A stretch of 64,000 nucleotides of DNA. Source: Paenibacillus_D sp047238105. Lineage in GTDB: Bacteria > Bacillota > Bacilli > Paenibacillales > Paenibacillaceae. Shown piece after piece: positions 37,347 to 46,508 of the stretch. The notes beneath the pieces are model-generated. The model had not been told where the DNA came from and did no database searches. It was given only the letters and a program-made list of their open reading frames with translations. Position numbers and translations under genes: made by a program. Location: NCBI RefSeq assembly GCF_047238105.1, contig NZ_JBDFMD010000001.1, positions 2,356,001 to 2,420,000 of the forward strand, read 5' to 3'. How positions within the stretch are numbered: position 1 is the first letter of the stretch; the number at the start of each line of letters is the position of its first letter.

Positions 37347-37800
37347 TTTAATCGCTCCTTACTTACCAGTATTCAGCACGTGTTCCTGGCTCCACCCCAT
37401 GAAGCTTCTGGCTTCTCTCTAAGGCTTGAACATCTGGGCAGTTGGTCGGTTCACCACCTCCGCGAGTTAGTAAGCGATCACATCCGTTTTATCGCATGTA
37501 ATCGCTATCAATACTATTGTAGCTGCTCTGCCAGATGTGTTGAAATGACAACATCCTATGATGAATAAAACTATATTACGATTAACAGCAAAACAAAAAC
37601 TCCTTCTCGTCTGCGGAACCGCGCATGGTCTCGCCTCGAAGAACACCGACCGCTCGCCCGACGTACCGGACATATCACTAAGGTTTGCTCGACGCGGAAC
37701 CCCATTTGAACCATTCAAGTAACTTTTTCTTCTGGTTAGGCGGATTTCTGCCATTTGGTCGGTTGGCACTGCGATACGGACACAATAACCGCCGCTGGAC
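37347..37800. other. Non-coding stretch upstream of the alginate-lyase gene
   Basis: No credible gene. A candidate minus-strand -10 (TACAAT) and TTGATA occur near 37500-37520. About 37380-37490 is GC-rich and could fold as a leader, but I could not match it to a riboswitch class. From about 37724 a decayed copy of the 51-bp repeat begins. Confidence 0.4.
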
Positions 37801-38286
37801 TGCAACGCACTTTTTTTGTTCGTTAGAGCGCCGGAATCGGCCGCCAACTGGGCTGCACTTTTTGTTCGTTAGAGCGTCGGGACCGGTCGGCCGCTGAGCT
37901 GCAACGCACTTTTTGTTCGTTAGAGCGTCGGGACCGGCCGCCCGCTGGGCTGCAACGCACTTTTTGTTCGTTAGAGCGCCGGGACCGGCCGCCCGCTGGA
38001 CTGCAACGCACTTTTTGTTCGTTAGAGCGCCGGGACCGGCCGCCCGCTGGACTGCAACGCACTTTTTGTTCGTTAGAGCGCCGGGACCGGCCGCCCGCTG
38101 GGCTGCAACGCACTTTTTGTTCGTTAGAGCGCCGGAATCGGCCGCCCGCTGGGCTGCAACGCACTTTTTGTTCGTTAGAGCGCCGGGATCGGCCGCCCGC
38201 TGAGCTGTAGCGCACTTTTTGTTCGTTAGAGCGCCGGGATCGGCCGCCAACTGGGCTGCAGCGCACTTTTTGTTCGTTAGAGCGCC
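37801..38286. repeat. Tandem array of a 51-bp repeat, about ten copies
   Basis: The marker GTTCGTTAGAGCG recurs at about 37818, 37864, 37915, 37966, 38017, 38068, 38119, 38170, 38221 and 38272. Spacing is exactly 51 bp except for the first interval (46). Units differ by a few substitutions such as CCGGGACC/CGGAATC. Because 51 is a multiple of three, several frames stay open on both strands, giving artefactual 17-residue repeat proteins. It lies directly downstream of blaI and is intergenic. Confidence 0.9.
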
Positions 38287-38338
38287 CATGCTCAAAATAA
38301 GAGCTACTGTGTCCGTTCGTGAGCGAGCACCGGCATAT

Positions 38339-38761
38339 TCATCGGTTCTTCAGCTCGTTAAGCCGGTTTTCCAGCTTCTTGATCAGATCGGGATCGGCGG
38401 AGTCCAATTGATCGATAAAGTGGTTGACCATGAGCGGCCCGAAGTCCTCCATCAGCCCCTCCGTGACGACCCGCGTCTGTTCCAGGATGAATTGCTCCTC
38501 GGTCTGCACCGGATAAAAAAACGTCAAGCGATTCCTGCCCCCGCCAGTTGTTTCCTTCTGCAGGATGCCTTTATCCGCCAGCCGGATCATCACTGTCATC
38601 ACCGCGTTGAGAGAGATCGGCGCCTGATCGTCCAGTTTCTCATGGACCTGCTTGATCGTCAGTTTCTCGTGTGCCCATACGACTGTCATCACCCGTGCTT
38701 CCAGCGAACCAAAAAAACGATGCAGCCCCTCTTCGTTTACGTTTAGTTTCTTGATCTTCAT
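38339..38761 (-). CDS. BlaI/MecI-family transcriptional repressor
   Basis: 140 residues. The winged helix covers residues about 15-80 (SLEARVMTVVWAHEKLTIKQ, then SLNAVMTVMIRLADKGILQK). The C-terminal dimerisation region resembles the family. BlaI proteins repress beta-lactamase and other genes and are usually released by a BlaR1 protease, but no blaR1 is present here. It is the last gene of the bdbD-bdbC-blaI unit, and an operator-like palindrome lies at 39995-40011 in front of that unit, so it is probably an autogenous repressor of disulfide-bond formation genes. Confidence 0.9.
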   Translation of the reverse strand: MKIKKLNVNEEGLHRFFGSLEARVMTVVWAHEKLTIKQVHEKLDDQAPISLNAVMTVMIRLADKGILQKETTGGGRNRLTFFYPVQTEEQFILEQTRVVTEGLMEDFGPLMVNHFIDQLDSADPDLIKKLENRLNELKNR

Positions 38762-38786
38762 CTCCAGGCACTTCCTCCCTGCCTCG

Positions 38787-39203
38787 TTATCGGGTTGCCC
38801 TTCTTCCGATGAGCATCAAACCCGTAATCAGGATAAATGCCGTCCCGGCCAGAAACGGAATGGTGACAAAACCGAACCAGTTGATATATTGCACATTGCA
38901 AGGCACGCCTTGAGTGCAGGGCTGAATCTCATTTAGCCATGGCAGCTTCTGCTTCAGGTAATGATACGAGGACACGGCAATGCCCAGGACCGACAAGGGC
39001 AGCACATACTTCGCGCAGCGGTCATCATCAACAAACGCGGCAACGCCAAGGATTATACTCAGCGGATACATAAGTATCCTCTGGTACCAGCATAACTCGC
39101 AAGGGATAAAGCCGAGGAACTCGCTGAAGTAGAGGCTGCCCAGCGTAGCGACGAGCGCCACCAGCCAGGCCAGATACAAGTAGTATTGTTTAATAAACCG
39201 CAT
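38787..39203 (-). CDS. bdbC: Disulfide bond formation protein B (BdbC-like)
   Basis: 138 residues from ATG 39203 (MRFIKQYYLY), chosen for GGGAG upstream. Four hydrophobic segments. The two redox pairs are visible: CELC in the first periplasm-facing loop (FIPCELCWYQR) and CTQGVPC in the second. In Firmicutes BdbC oxidises BdbD on the outer face of the membrane using quinone. It is preceded by the thiol-oxidase gene and followed by blaI, with short gaps. Confidence 0.93.
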   Translation of the reverse strand: MRFIKQYYLYLAWLVALVATLGSLYFSEFLGFIPCELCWYQRILMYPLSIILGVAAFVDDDRCAKYVLPLSVLGIAVSSYHYLKQKLPWLNEIQPCTQGVPCNVQYINWFGFVTIPFLAGTAFILITGLMLIGRRATR

Positions 39204-39290
39204 AAGCACGCTCCCTAGAAGTTGTTTAAAAAGCCCGCTGCCCATCACAAAGTAATTCTAAGAAGAAACCTTCATTATTTATCCGATTTC

Positions 39291-39964
39291 TTATTCCGCT
39301 GCTTGTTCGATGGCCTGCCGGATCTCTTCATAATCAAACGGATTGGCAATGACGATGTCATTGACCACGATGGTTGGCGTCTGCCCGATCGCAAAGGTAT
39401 CGACCAGCTCCTGATCGTATACCAGCTTCTCCACGACCTCTTCGGAACGCAGATCGGCCAGGAACTGTTCCGCATCCAGATCCGGAACGGTCGCTTCCGC
39501 TACCTCCAATACTTTGTCCTCTGTCACCCACTGGTCATCATGATTGACTTGAGCCGGCTGCTATCGAACATCGCCTTGTGGAAATCCCAGAACTGCTCGG
39601 GATGATGCGCATAGATGACTTCGCTGGCCTGCGCGGCAAGGACCGATTCTTCGCCATGGAACATCGTGTTGATATAAGCAAAAGAAGCGATGCCCGTATC
39701 CACATAATCCTGTTTTAATTGCGGCCACACCTGCTCGCCCCAGATCTTGCACGACGGGCACTTGTAATCTCCGAACTCGACGATGGACACACTTGCGCTC
39801 TGACCACCGGCGATCGGTTGACCCTCTACGGAAGGCGCTTCGGCCAGACGTTGCTCATCAGGCTCATTGGTATTCCCCGCTTGATTAAGCGCGAAGATCC
39901 CGCCCAGCAGTATGACCGCTACGAGCGTATAGATCACTAGCATACGGGATGAGTTCTTTTTCAT
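39291..39964 (-). pseudogene. bdbD: DsbA-family thiol:disulfide oxidoreductase (BdbD-like), single-base frameshift
   Basis: N-terminal part: membrane anchor (residues 8-26), then FGDYKCPSCKIWGEQVWPQL with the CPSC active site. It breaks at SRLK and the rest, beginning NHDDQWVTEDKVLEVAEATV, is in the next frame. Adding one base near 39542-39550 restores a 224-residue protein ending EEIRQAIEQAAE and including the cis-Pro motif TPTIVV. It oxidises exported cysteines and is re-oxidised by BdbC. ATG 39964 has GGAGG upstream. The break may be a sequence error or genuine inactivation. Confidence 0.82.
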
Positions 39965-39990
39965 TGTGTTACCTCCATAAATATCGCATT

Positions 39991-40011
39991 ATTATACTAC
40001 TTATCGTAGTA
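39991..40011 (-). promoter_or_regulatory. BlaI-like operator and -10 of the bdbD-bdbC-blaI unit
   Basis: The palindrome TACTAC-TTATC-GTAGTA (39995-40011) resembles BlaI/MecI operators, whose core is TACA/TGTA-type. It overlaps the upstream edge of a minus-strand TATAAT (39991-39996), a position that would block RNA polymerase. It is about 27 bp upstream of the bdbD start codon. Confidence 0.65.
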
Positions 40012-40170
40012 GTATTAATTTAGTACAGTATAGCAGATCCAAATATTTTGAATTCAATAAACTATGATATGTAGTCTAATAGAGTCGAATTTAGTATAGC
40101 AAAAAGAAGCCAACGTTCAATCAGGGATATGTAACAAATTTAAAAACAAATTCTCGGTTAACATGCAGCA

Positions 40171-40190
40171 AGCCCCTCTCTCGAGGGGCT
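40171..40190 (-). terminator. Hairpin downstream of the GH43 gene
   Basis: AGCCCCTC and GAGGGGCT form an 8-bp stem with a short loop, 25 bp beyond the GH43 stop. The T-run is poor, so this is a tentative terminator. The remaining 39965-40215 is AT-rich promoter region. Confidence 0.5.
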
Positions 40191-40215
40191 CTCAGACGCT
40201 GTTGTTTATTTGGCT

Positions 40216-42003
40216 TTAAGAAGTAATGACCGCAATGACTTCGCCTTCCGTAATCCCTCTTTCATTAAAGGCATCCACTCGGGCATACAGGGGCTCGCCT
40301 TTGATCAACGCCCCAATGGTCACTTCATCGCGACCCAGCACCATATAGCTGTGATACAGCTTGTCGGGAGCGAATCCCCACAATACGTTGTGACCTACCG
40401 CATCGTCAGGATTCCATGTCACCAATAGGTCTTGTCCGTCTCGTACTTCGGTTGTGATTCCCGTTGTCGGAGCAGGCCGTTCACCCGTTCCCAGACCGAA
40501 CACTCTGAGGCCGGAGATACAGGCTTGCTGGTTGAAAGGAAGCTCTATGACCGTACATCGGATATAGCGGGCTTGCACGCCCTCTTCCCTCACCACCAGA
40601 TCATGCGGCAGATCTGTGTCCACTGCCGATTTATCTTCAATGACGAAGTACGTCTTACCGTCCAGCGATCCTTCCAGAAGCCATCTCGTGACGTGCTTTC
40701 GTTGGTCGATATATCGCGGCATATGGCCCACTTGCTGCAGCTCTGCCCCCTCTGGCAAAGGCACATTCAACTGATCGTCTGCAAAGTTGAGCTGGATCGC
40801 ATGCACTTCGCAGGGATGGAGCAAATCAAGCTCCACATATTCTCCGGATGTGTTCGTTTCAGCCTTCCACCAGGTCTGCACATTCTCATCGGTTGCCCGT
40901 GAAGCATCGTAGCCTTCGGTTGAAGAAGACGCCTTCGCCGGCTTGCCGTAGGATAGCAGCATCCACTCCGGATCGGCCCACGGATCCATCGCAGCCTGCT
41001 CGATCCGCATCGGCCAGTCGCCGTACCGCTGGTTGCAGAACAGCTCGCCGTCTTGATCGAAGCCTGCCGGCCACAGCCCGAGCCGTCTCTCGAACATATG
41101 ATTAACGCTGATCCTCATCGTAGAGGTGTGCCACCAGTTGCCGTGCCGATCCTTCATGGTGGATCCATGACCTGCGCCAGGGATGAAGCCGCCCGGCTTG
41201 TAGGAGTACGGATTGTTCTTCGCCAGCTTGAACGGCCCAAGCGGCTTGTCCGCTACATAGACTCCATCAGAGTATACATTGTACTGCGTGCCGGGACTTG
41301 AATATTGCAGATAATATTTGCCTTCATGCTTATCCATCCAAGCGCCTTCGATGTAAGGATCATTGCCTACCCTAAGTCTGATCTGGCTCAATTGCTCTTC
41401 CGTTACGTTCGGCACGTTCTGGGCGTACAGCTTTACCGTGGCCTCGATCTGCTCGGGCGTTTTGGGCGGGACATGGTTTTCCCCGTTCCGTTCGTAGCCG
41501 ATAATCGACGGCTGGCTGAAGATCAACGCCACCGGTTCCCCGATCGGCGTCATATCTGCCGGCTGCAGCTCGACCCCGTAGATTGGCGTGATGTTAGAGC
41601 ATCCCCAATAACAATAAATCCGACCGTCGTCGTCCACAAAAAGGTTCGGGTCCCAAAATTGGAATGTCCCTTCGATCTCTTCGAAATGACCATGAATCGG
41701 ATCCTTCGTACGATAAAAAGAACCGTTCTTCTCGGCATGCGAAGCGGAAAAGTACAGGTATTCCCCCCTCACTCTTACGTCGGGAGCATAATCATAGATC
41801 GGTACATCCTTCAAGGCACGAAACGTCCAATCGACGAGATTGTCACTGACGAGAAATCCAGCCGTCATCGAAGGAAACAGGAAGTACTTGCCGTTAAACA
41901 GAATTAACGAGGGATCCGCAGCTTCTCTATTGATTATCATTTCATTCATTTGAGTAAATTGATACTTGTAAGTCATCACGAGCGGGTTACATATGTAATT
42001 CAT
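40216..42003 (-). CDS. GH43-family glycoside hydrolase with F5/8-type C domain
   Basis: 595 residues from ATG 42003, preceded by GGGA. The five-bladed beta-propeller motifs are visible: REAADPSLILFNGKYF (general base Asp), TFQFWDPNLFVDDDG and NDPYIEGAWMDKHEGKYYLQ (acid Glu). A discoidin-like module spans about residues 360-490, followed by an FnIII-like end. No signal peptide, so it acts on imported oligosaccharides, probably as an arabinofuranosidase or xylosidase; the exact specificity is unknown. Its promoter belongs to the four-member AGTCG set (42069-42134). Confidence 0.88.
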   Translation of the reverse strand: MNYICNPLVMTYKYQFTQMNEMIINREAADPSLILFNGKYFLFPSMTAGFLVSDNLVDWTFRALKDVPIYDYAPDVRVRGEYLYFSASHAEKNGSFYRTKDPIHGHFEEIEGTFQFWDPNLFVDDDGRIYCYWGCSNITPIYGVELQPADMTPIGEPVALIFSQPSIIGYERNGENHVPPKTPEQIEATVKLYAQNVPNVTEEQLSQIRLRVGNDPYIEGAWMDKHEGKYYLQYSSPGTQYNVYSDGVYVADKPLGPFKLAKNNPYSYKPGGFIPGAGHGSTMKDRHGNWWHTSTMRISVNHMFERRLGLWPAGFDQDGELFCNQRYGDWPMRIEQAAMDPWADPEWMLLSYGKPAKASSSTEGYDASRATDENVQTWWKAETNTSGEYVELDLLHPCEVHAIQLNFADDQLNVPLPEGAELQQVGHMPRYIDQRKHVTRWLLEGSLDGKTYFVIEDKSAVDTDLPHDLVVREEGVQARYIRCTVIELPFNQQACISGLRVFGLGTGERPAPTTGITTEVRDGQDLLVTWNPDDAVGHNVLWGFAPDKLYHSYMVLGRDEVTIGALIKGEPLYARVDAFNERGITEGEVIAVITS

Positions 42004-42068
42004 CTTGGGTCCCATCCTTTCATTGATATTTGTACCAAGAACGCCACAGGCAGGGGGAAACTATTTCA

Positions 42069-42134
42069 ATCATAATTCGATTCCGAATATCCGACTAACA
42101 GTATACCGACTTTCCAAATGCCACTTTCACGACT
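42069..42134 (-). promoter_or_regulatory. Promoter of the GH43 gene with AGTCG activator repeats
   Basis: Minus strand: -10 TATGAT (42069-42074), 17-bp spacer, weak -35 TAGTCG (42092-42097). AGTCG half-sites lie further upstream (42107-42111 and 42130-42134 on the plus strand as CGACT, 23 bp apart). The layout is identical to those at 52843, 58689 and 63903. A regulator of the AraC class is inferred. Confidence 0.75.
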
Positions 42135-42149
42135 ACTGTTAAAACAAAT

Positions 42150-42180
42150 GGCTTCGCCCTTTTACCGCAAGGGCGAAGCC
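42150..42180 (-). terminator. Terminator after the binding-protein gene
   Basis: GGCTTCGCCCTT and AAGGGCGAAGCC form a perfect 12-bp stem just beyond the 42190 stop, followed on the minus strand by a T-rich tract. Confidence 0.8.
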
Positions 42181-42189
42181 ATCACTCGA

Positions 42190-43776
42190 TTAACCTGTTA
42201 CTTTGGCATACCACTCTCTGGCACGCTTCGTCACTTCTTCGCCGCCGGATTGATGCCACTTGTCGACGAATTCATCGAATTTGTCGATCGGGAACTGGCC
42301 AAGGATGATCTTGGAAGCATACTCTACGAATAATGTACGGTTATTAATATCCGGGAAACCTTCATAGATGCTGGCCGGTAAGCCGTCACCCGCGATAACC
42401 TTCGCATATTGCTGCGCTTCTTCCATATTAGCTGTGAGTTGGTCAATGGCCCACTTGCCTTCTTCCGAAGCCGTATCCTGATACAGTTCGATGGTGAAGT
42501 CAAGGGTTGCCGAGCTCGAGTACGGATTAAGCACTTGGTTTTCCATAGTGCTCTTATCGTCTGGGAGCTTTGCGGCTTTGCCGTCCTTCATTTCATAATG
42601 CATGCCTTCTACTCCCAGATACATGGCTTTCCAGTTGTCTTGGTCGTACATATTGTTCAAGAGCTTCAACGTTGCCATCAGCTTTGCCTCGTCTTTATTG
42701 TTCTTGACGACCCATTGCGGGGGAGCAAATCGTTTCCATGTATAGAAACCATCATAGCCTTCTACCTCAGGGACAGGCAGGATAGAGAACTCCGCCTTCA
42801 CGCCTGTATTTTTCTCCAAATTCTCCAAGTTAAGATTCAAGTGCTCTACCCAATGAAAATAGTTGCCCGCCTTATCCGATGTAATCTTGCCATCCCACTT
42901 GGCCTTGTCGTTCAAAAGCGTCTCCTGATCCAATAATCCATCTTTGTACAGTTGGGCAGCGAATTCCAGGGCATCTTTCATGTTCTGTGTCACCCCGGCA
43001 TAAGTCAACTCGCCATCATACAAATCCCACTCGGGATACCCTTCAAACATCGCCACTCCGTACATCGAAAAGAGATGATCCATCCACCGGGCTTCCTGAC
43101 GTCCGCCAGTCGGGATTTCATCCTTTTGGCCATTACCGTTCGGATCCTGATCCCGGAATGCTTCAAGCACCTTCACATACTCTTCTTGGGTTGTCGGCAT
43201 AGCCAGATTCAGATTATCCAGCCAGTCCTGCCGAATCATGCCCGCATACCTTCCGTAATCCACAGATCCAGGGATGTAGTAAATTCGGCCTTCGCCGTTT
43301 GGATCGTTTGCTTTGACGACGTCCCACATCTCGGCCGGTATCGTGTTCCAGACATTCGGAGCATGCTCCTGGAGCAGATCAGTCAGATCCGCAATCGCGC
43401 CATTTCTAGCAAGGCTGTCTTCGATCCCCTGTTGGGGGGTGAACATATCCGGCATCTCATTCGCGGCAATTTTTAGATTCAACTGATTCAGATAATTTGT
43501 CCCGCCGTTCCACTCGACATAAGGATGAATGACGCCCACACCAAGCAAGTCTTTGTAGAATTCATACAATTCGCTGCCTTTGGTAATCGGTTTATAGCCA
43601 ATATTCGTTCCCCAAACTTCGATGTCTACTACTTCCTCAGCAGCACTACTCTGATTTTGAGGCGTTTGGTTCGGAGCGGTATTCTCAGGTGTATTGCCGG
43701 AACTGCTGCACCCCGTGATTGCTGTCACCGCAAGGATACCTGCAGCTAACCCCAATCCCACTTTTTTGAGCTTCAT
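42190..43776 (-). CDS. Sugar ABC transporter substrate-binding lipoprotein
   Basis: 528 residues with lipobox AITGC (about residues 19-23). The fold is typical of large LipO-like binding proteins (EVWGTNIGYKPITKGSELYE, NEMPDMFTPQQGIEDSLARN). It is last in an operon with two permeases and the 880-residue glycosidase, 76 bp after that gene. It delivers an oligosaccharide to the permease pair at 46509-48286. Confidence 0.92.
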   Translation of the reverse strand: MKLKKVGLGLAAGILAVTAITGCSSSGNTPENTAPNQTPQNQSSAAEEVVDIEVWGTNIGYKPITKGSELYEFYKDLLGVGVIHPYVEWNGGTNYLNQLNLKIAANEMPDMFTPQQGIEDSLARNGAIADLTDLLQEHAPNVWNTIPAEMWDVVKANDPNGEGRIYYIPGSVDYGRYAGMIRQDWLDNLNLAMPTTQEEYVKVLEAFRDQDPNGNGQKDEIPTGGRQEARWMDHLFSMYGVAMFEGYPEWDLYDGELTYAGVTQNMKDALEFAAQLYKDGLLDQETLLNDKAKWDGKITSDKAGNYFHWVEHLNLNLENLEKNTGVKAEFSILPVPEVEGYDGFYTWKRFAPPQWVVKNNKDEAKLMATLKLLNNMYDQDNWKAMYLGVEGMHYEMKDGKAAKLPDDKSTMENQVLNPYSSSATLDFTIELYQDTASEEGKWAIDQLTANMEEAQQYAKVIAGDGLPASIYEGFPDINNRTLFVEYASKIILGQFPIDKFDEFVDKWHQSGGEEVTKRAREWYAKVTG

Positions 43777-43852
43777 GTGTTCTCCCCCTCATATAGTTGT
43801 TGATTATGTTTAAGGCGTAACGCCAATAAACCAAAATGATCACTTTCATTAG

Positions 43853-46495
43853 CTATTGCGATCTCATCAAACGCGCCGGGCCGATCAATCCGGTGGGCTC
43901 CTGCTGGGCATACGCAGACAGGAAGTCAGGCTGCTCCTTAACTAGTGTATTGGTGACTTCAATGATCAGCTTGTTGCTGCCCTGCTGCACCTTGCCCTGG
44001 ATGTCCAGCCAGTAAGGTGGACCAATGAGCACTCCTGCCCACTCTCCATTCAGCCATACTTCAGCCGTTTCGTAGACTGCACCCAGGTCCAGTATCAGAG
44101 GGCTCGTCGCATCGTCCCACTCAAACTCAGTCTCATAACGGAAGGTGCCGGAGAAACGCGGCAGCACACCCGGTGCGCTCATATTCGTTAATTCCGTTAA
44201 GCTTCCCCTCGGGTTGAAGTCGGGATACTGTCCGGCACTGGCTGTGGACACCTGCCACGGATTGGTTAGTACAAACGCCTCCTCTCCAGGGACATGGGAG
44301 ACGGCCGCACCTGCCTCCTGCTCGATCCCAAACAGCAGGATCAACGATTGGGAAGGCTGAAGCTCAAGCCTTATCCCATGGTCCCAACTCAACGGATAAG
44401 GTTGTAGCTTGTTAAGAAACGCATCATAGCTGTACGCGACTCCCTGTACAGGCAGCACGACGTCGGTATGGATGGTTTGATGCGGATTTTCATTGAAGAA
44501 CATGAACACATCCAATCCGTCATGAACGTAATGATAATGCCGAAGCGCCGGCACCTCTTGCTCCACGCGGATATCGGCATGCCCATCCGCGATTAGCTCA
44601 TGCGGGAGCTGCTGAAGGGATACCACCTTCACGTTAGAGCGCCCGGCCAAAACTGAGCGTAGATCGGATATCTCTTCGCCTTCGCTCGAACGCGCCGGCC
44701 ATCCGCCGACAATATAGATGGCCAGTCCCTGAGCAGCGAATGTCGCCAGCGTGCCAAGCAGCGCTGCTGGCAGCGCTTCGGCATAGGGAACGATCAGGCA
44801 CGGATAATCCTCCTGGTTGATCAACAGCTTGCCTTCCTGCAGCCGGGCTGAATCGATTAGCACGTCTATGGGGATCACGTCGCAGTCGATCTGCTGCTGC
44901 ATCAAATGCTTGACAGGCTCATGGAAATACATGGCCTCTCCCGACCATTCGGCTTCCGCATGATAGACGACGGCCGCACTCGCGACATGTCTGCCGCCGG
45001 ACAGGAGATGGCTGACCCGATTGATATAATGATTCAGGTATTTATAATACCGGTATTGCGGGTTTTTCCCGTTGGCGTACATGTGCGGCGGGCAGTCCGG
45101 ATCCGGAAATGCCTTTTGGCTGAAGGCGTGCGGGACGAAATAATTGACGCCACGCACCAGCATATGATCCGTCAGCCACTTCATGAGCTTCAGCCCCTCT
45201 GCCCAGCCGTAGGCGCCATATAATTCGCACATCGTCCGGCCCTGCTTCTTGGGATCGACGTGACTGAGCGACACTCCAAGTTTGGCCAGTCCATAGTGAA
45301 AGAAATGGCTGTCTGTCACGCCTGTCGGCTTGCGGTAGGACAGCTCATCGAACCCGGGCACGATCTGCCACAGCACGACGTCGATCCCTGCCATGTCTTG
45401 CCCCCACAGCGACCGGAAGAAGTGGCCGGCCCCCGAGCCAAGTCTTGCATGGACGTTATTATCTTCCAGGACATGCCCGATGTATTCGACGCCCCGTGCC
45501 CGGCACCAGTCGCCGATCTGATGGCAGAAATGTTCTGCATACAGCTTGGTGATCGTGTCCATATAGGCGTAGCGCACACGGTTTGTGGATTCGCCGCCTT
45601 CATGCCACAGCAGATGCAGCAGCTCGCGGTAATCTTCTCCCAGCGTTTGCTGAAGCAACGCGGTCATTTCTCTGCTCCAGGGCAGGGGTACGCCTTGCTT
45701 GCCCGGCCTGGACTCAAAGTCAAACGTCGTCTTATCGTTGTAGAACCCCGGCTCGTCGGAGAAGAAACCCGCAAACGTCTTGCCGAAATCCGCTCTGTAC
45801 CGTTCGTAAAAAGCTTCATACACCGTATCGATCAATATCCGGACCGAGTCCCGGTCAAGCGGGTTCAGGTAATCCTCCTGGGCTTGACTCCCTCCGGTTT
45901 TGCTCTCCGACACGATAAATACCCGCCAGTATCCTTCTGGAATATCCCAGTATAGAACCCCGTCCTGCACGAGACCGGTGATGTCGACGCACTCCTCGGT
46001 CAAGAGGCCAGTATGTGGATCGCGACGTACCGCTGTCACCGATATAAGCTTATTTTTGCCTGTAGCAAAACTGGACAGGGAGTAGGTCGGCCTCAGTCCA
46101 TTCAATAGCAGTGTATCCAGCAGAAAGGAGGCTCCCGGCGCGGGGCCGAGGGTGTCGATATGGCGTTCATTCAGAAACACACGGTGCAGCTCTTCCGGCG
46201 CTTCCTTAACCTTGCCCGCTGCATGCCCCGTCGGAAAGTGATCGTCATCGAGCATCCATACCTTCATCCCGCGCCTGCGCGCTTCATCCATGATGATGTC
46301 CATATCCGCCCACCATGACGGCCCCAGGAAGTCCGGATGCGGTCTGGCCTCTACGCAGACGGCGCCGATCCCCGCCTCATGCACCCGCGCCATCTCTTCC
46401 CGAATCACCTGTTCTTCCTCGCCCTGCTGCCATAGGAATGGAAGGATATAATTCTCTTCCCTGCCTTCCAGTACGTCCTGTAAAAGTCGATTCAT
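43853..46495 (-). CDS. Large glycoside hydrolase (GH2/GH106-like TIM barrel with beta-sandwich end)
   Basis: 880 residues without a signal peptide. The N-terminal half looks like a (beta/alpha)8 barrel (VWMLDDDHFPTGHAAGK) with a candidate catalytic acid in FAGFFSDEPGFYND. The C-terminal 150 residues resemble the sugar-binding jelly-roll of GH2 proteins (GTFRYETEFEW, YETAEVWLNGEWAGVLIG). Relationship to GH106 rhamnosidases is suspected, not shown. Cytoplasmic action on imported oligosaccharide is inferred from lack of a signal and from its place between permease and binding-protein genes. Confidence 0.75.
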   Translation of the reverse strand: MNRLLQDVLEGREENYILPFLWQQGEEEQVIREEMARVHEAGIGAVCVEARPHPDFLGPSWWADMDIIMDEARRRGMKVWMLDDDHFPTGHAAGKVKEAPEELHRVFLNERHIDTLGPAPGASFLLDTLLLNGLRPTYSLSSFATGKNKLISVTAVRRDPHTGLLTEECVDITGLVQDGVLYWDIPEGYWRVFIVSESKTGGSQAQEDYLNPLDRDSVRILIDTVYEAFYERYRADFGKTFAGFFSDEPGFYNDKTTFDFESRPGKQGVPLPWSREMTALLQQTLGEDYRELLHLLWHEGGESTNRVRYAYMDTITKLYAEHFCHQIGDWCRARGVEYIGHVLEDNNVHARLGSGAGHFFRSLWGQDMAGIDVVLWQIVPGFDELSYRKPTGVTDSHFFHYGLAKLGVSLSHVDPKKQGRTMCELYGAYGWAEGLKLMKWLTDHMLVRGVNYFVPHAFSQKAFPDPDCPPHMYANGKNPQYRYYKYLNHYINRVSHLLSGGRHVASAAVVYHAEAEWSGEAMYFHEPVKHLMQQQIDCDVIPIDVLIDSARLQEGKLLINQEDYPCLIVPYAEALPAALLGTLATFAAQGLAIYIVGGWPARSSEGEEISDLRSVLAGRSNVKVVSLQQLPHELIADGHADIRVEQEVPALRHYHYVHDGLDVFMFFNENPHQTIHTDVVLPVQGVAYSYDAFLNKLQPYPLSWDHGIRLELQPSQSLILLFGIEQEAGAAVSHVPGEEAFVLTNPWQVSTASAGQYPDFNPRGSLTELTNMSAPGVLPRFSGTFRYETEFEWDDATSPLILDLGAVYETAEVWLNGEWAGVLIGPPYWLDIQGKVQQGSNKLIIEVTNTLVKEQPDFLSAYAQQEPTGLIGPARLMRSQ

Positions 46496-46508
46496 GTTCA
46501 GCCTCCTG

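Noticed and set aside
37380..37490. Riboswitch in front of the alginate-lyase gene
   Set aside because: GC-rich and foldable, but no conserved core of a known class could be aligned by eye.
37801..38286. CRISPR array
   Set aside because: The 51-bp units are joined directly without variable spacers, and no cas genes are nearby. It is a plain tandem repeat.
37678..38295. A 205-residue repeat protein (ALTNKKCVAVQRAAGPG-type units)
   Set aside because: Created by a repeat length divisible by three. Open frames exist on both strands, there is no ribosome site, and the composition is odd.
38339..38761. Beta-lactam resistance regulation
   Set aside because: The regulator is BlaI-like, but no beta-lactamase, PBP2a or BlaR1 is in the neighbourhood; the co-transcribed genes are for disulfide formation.
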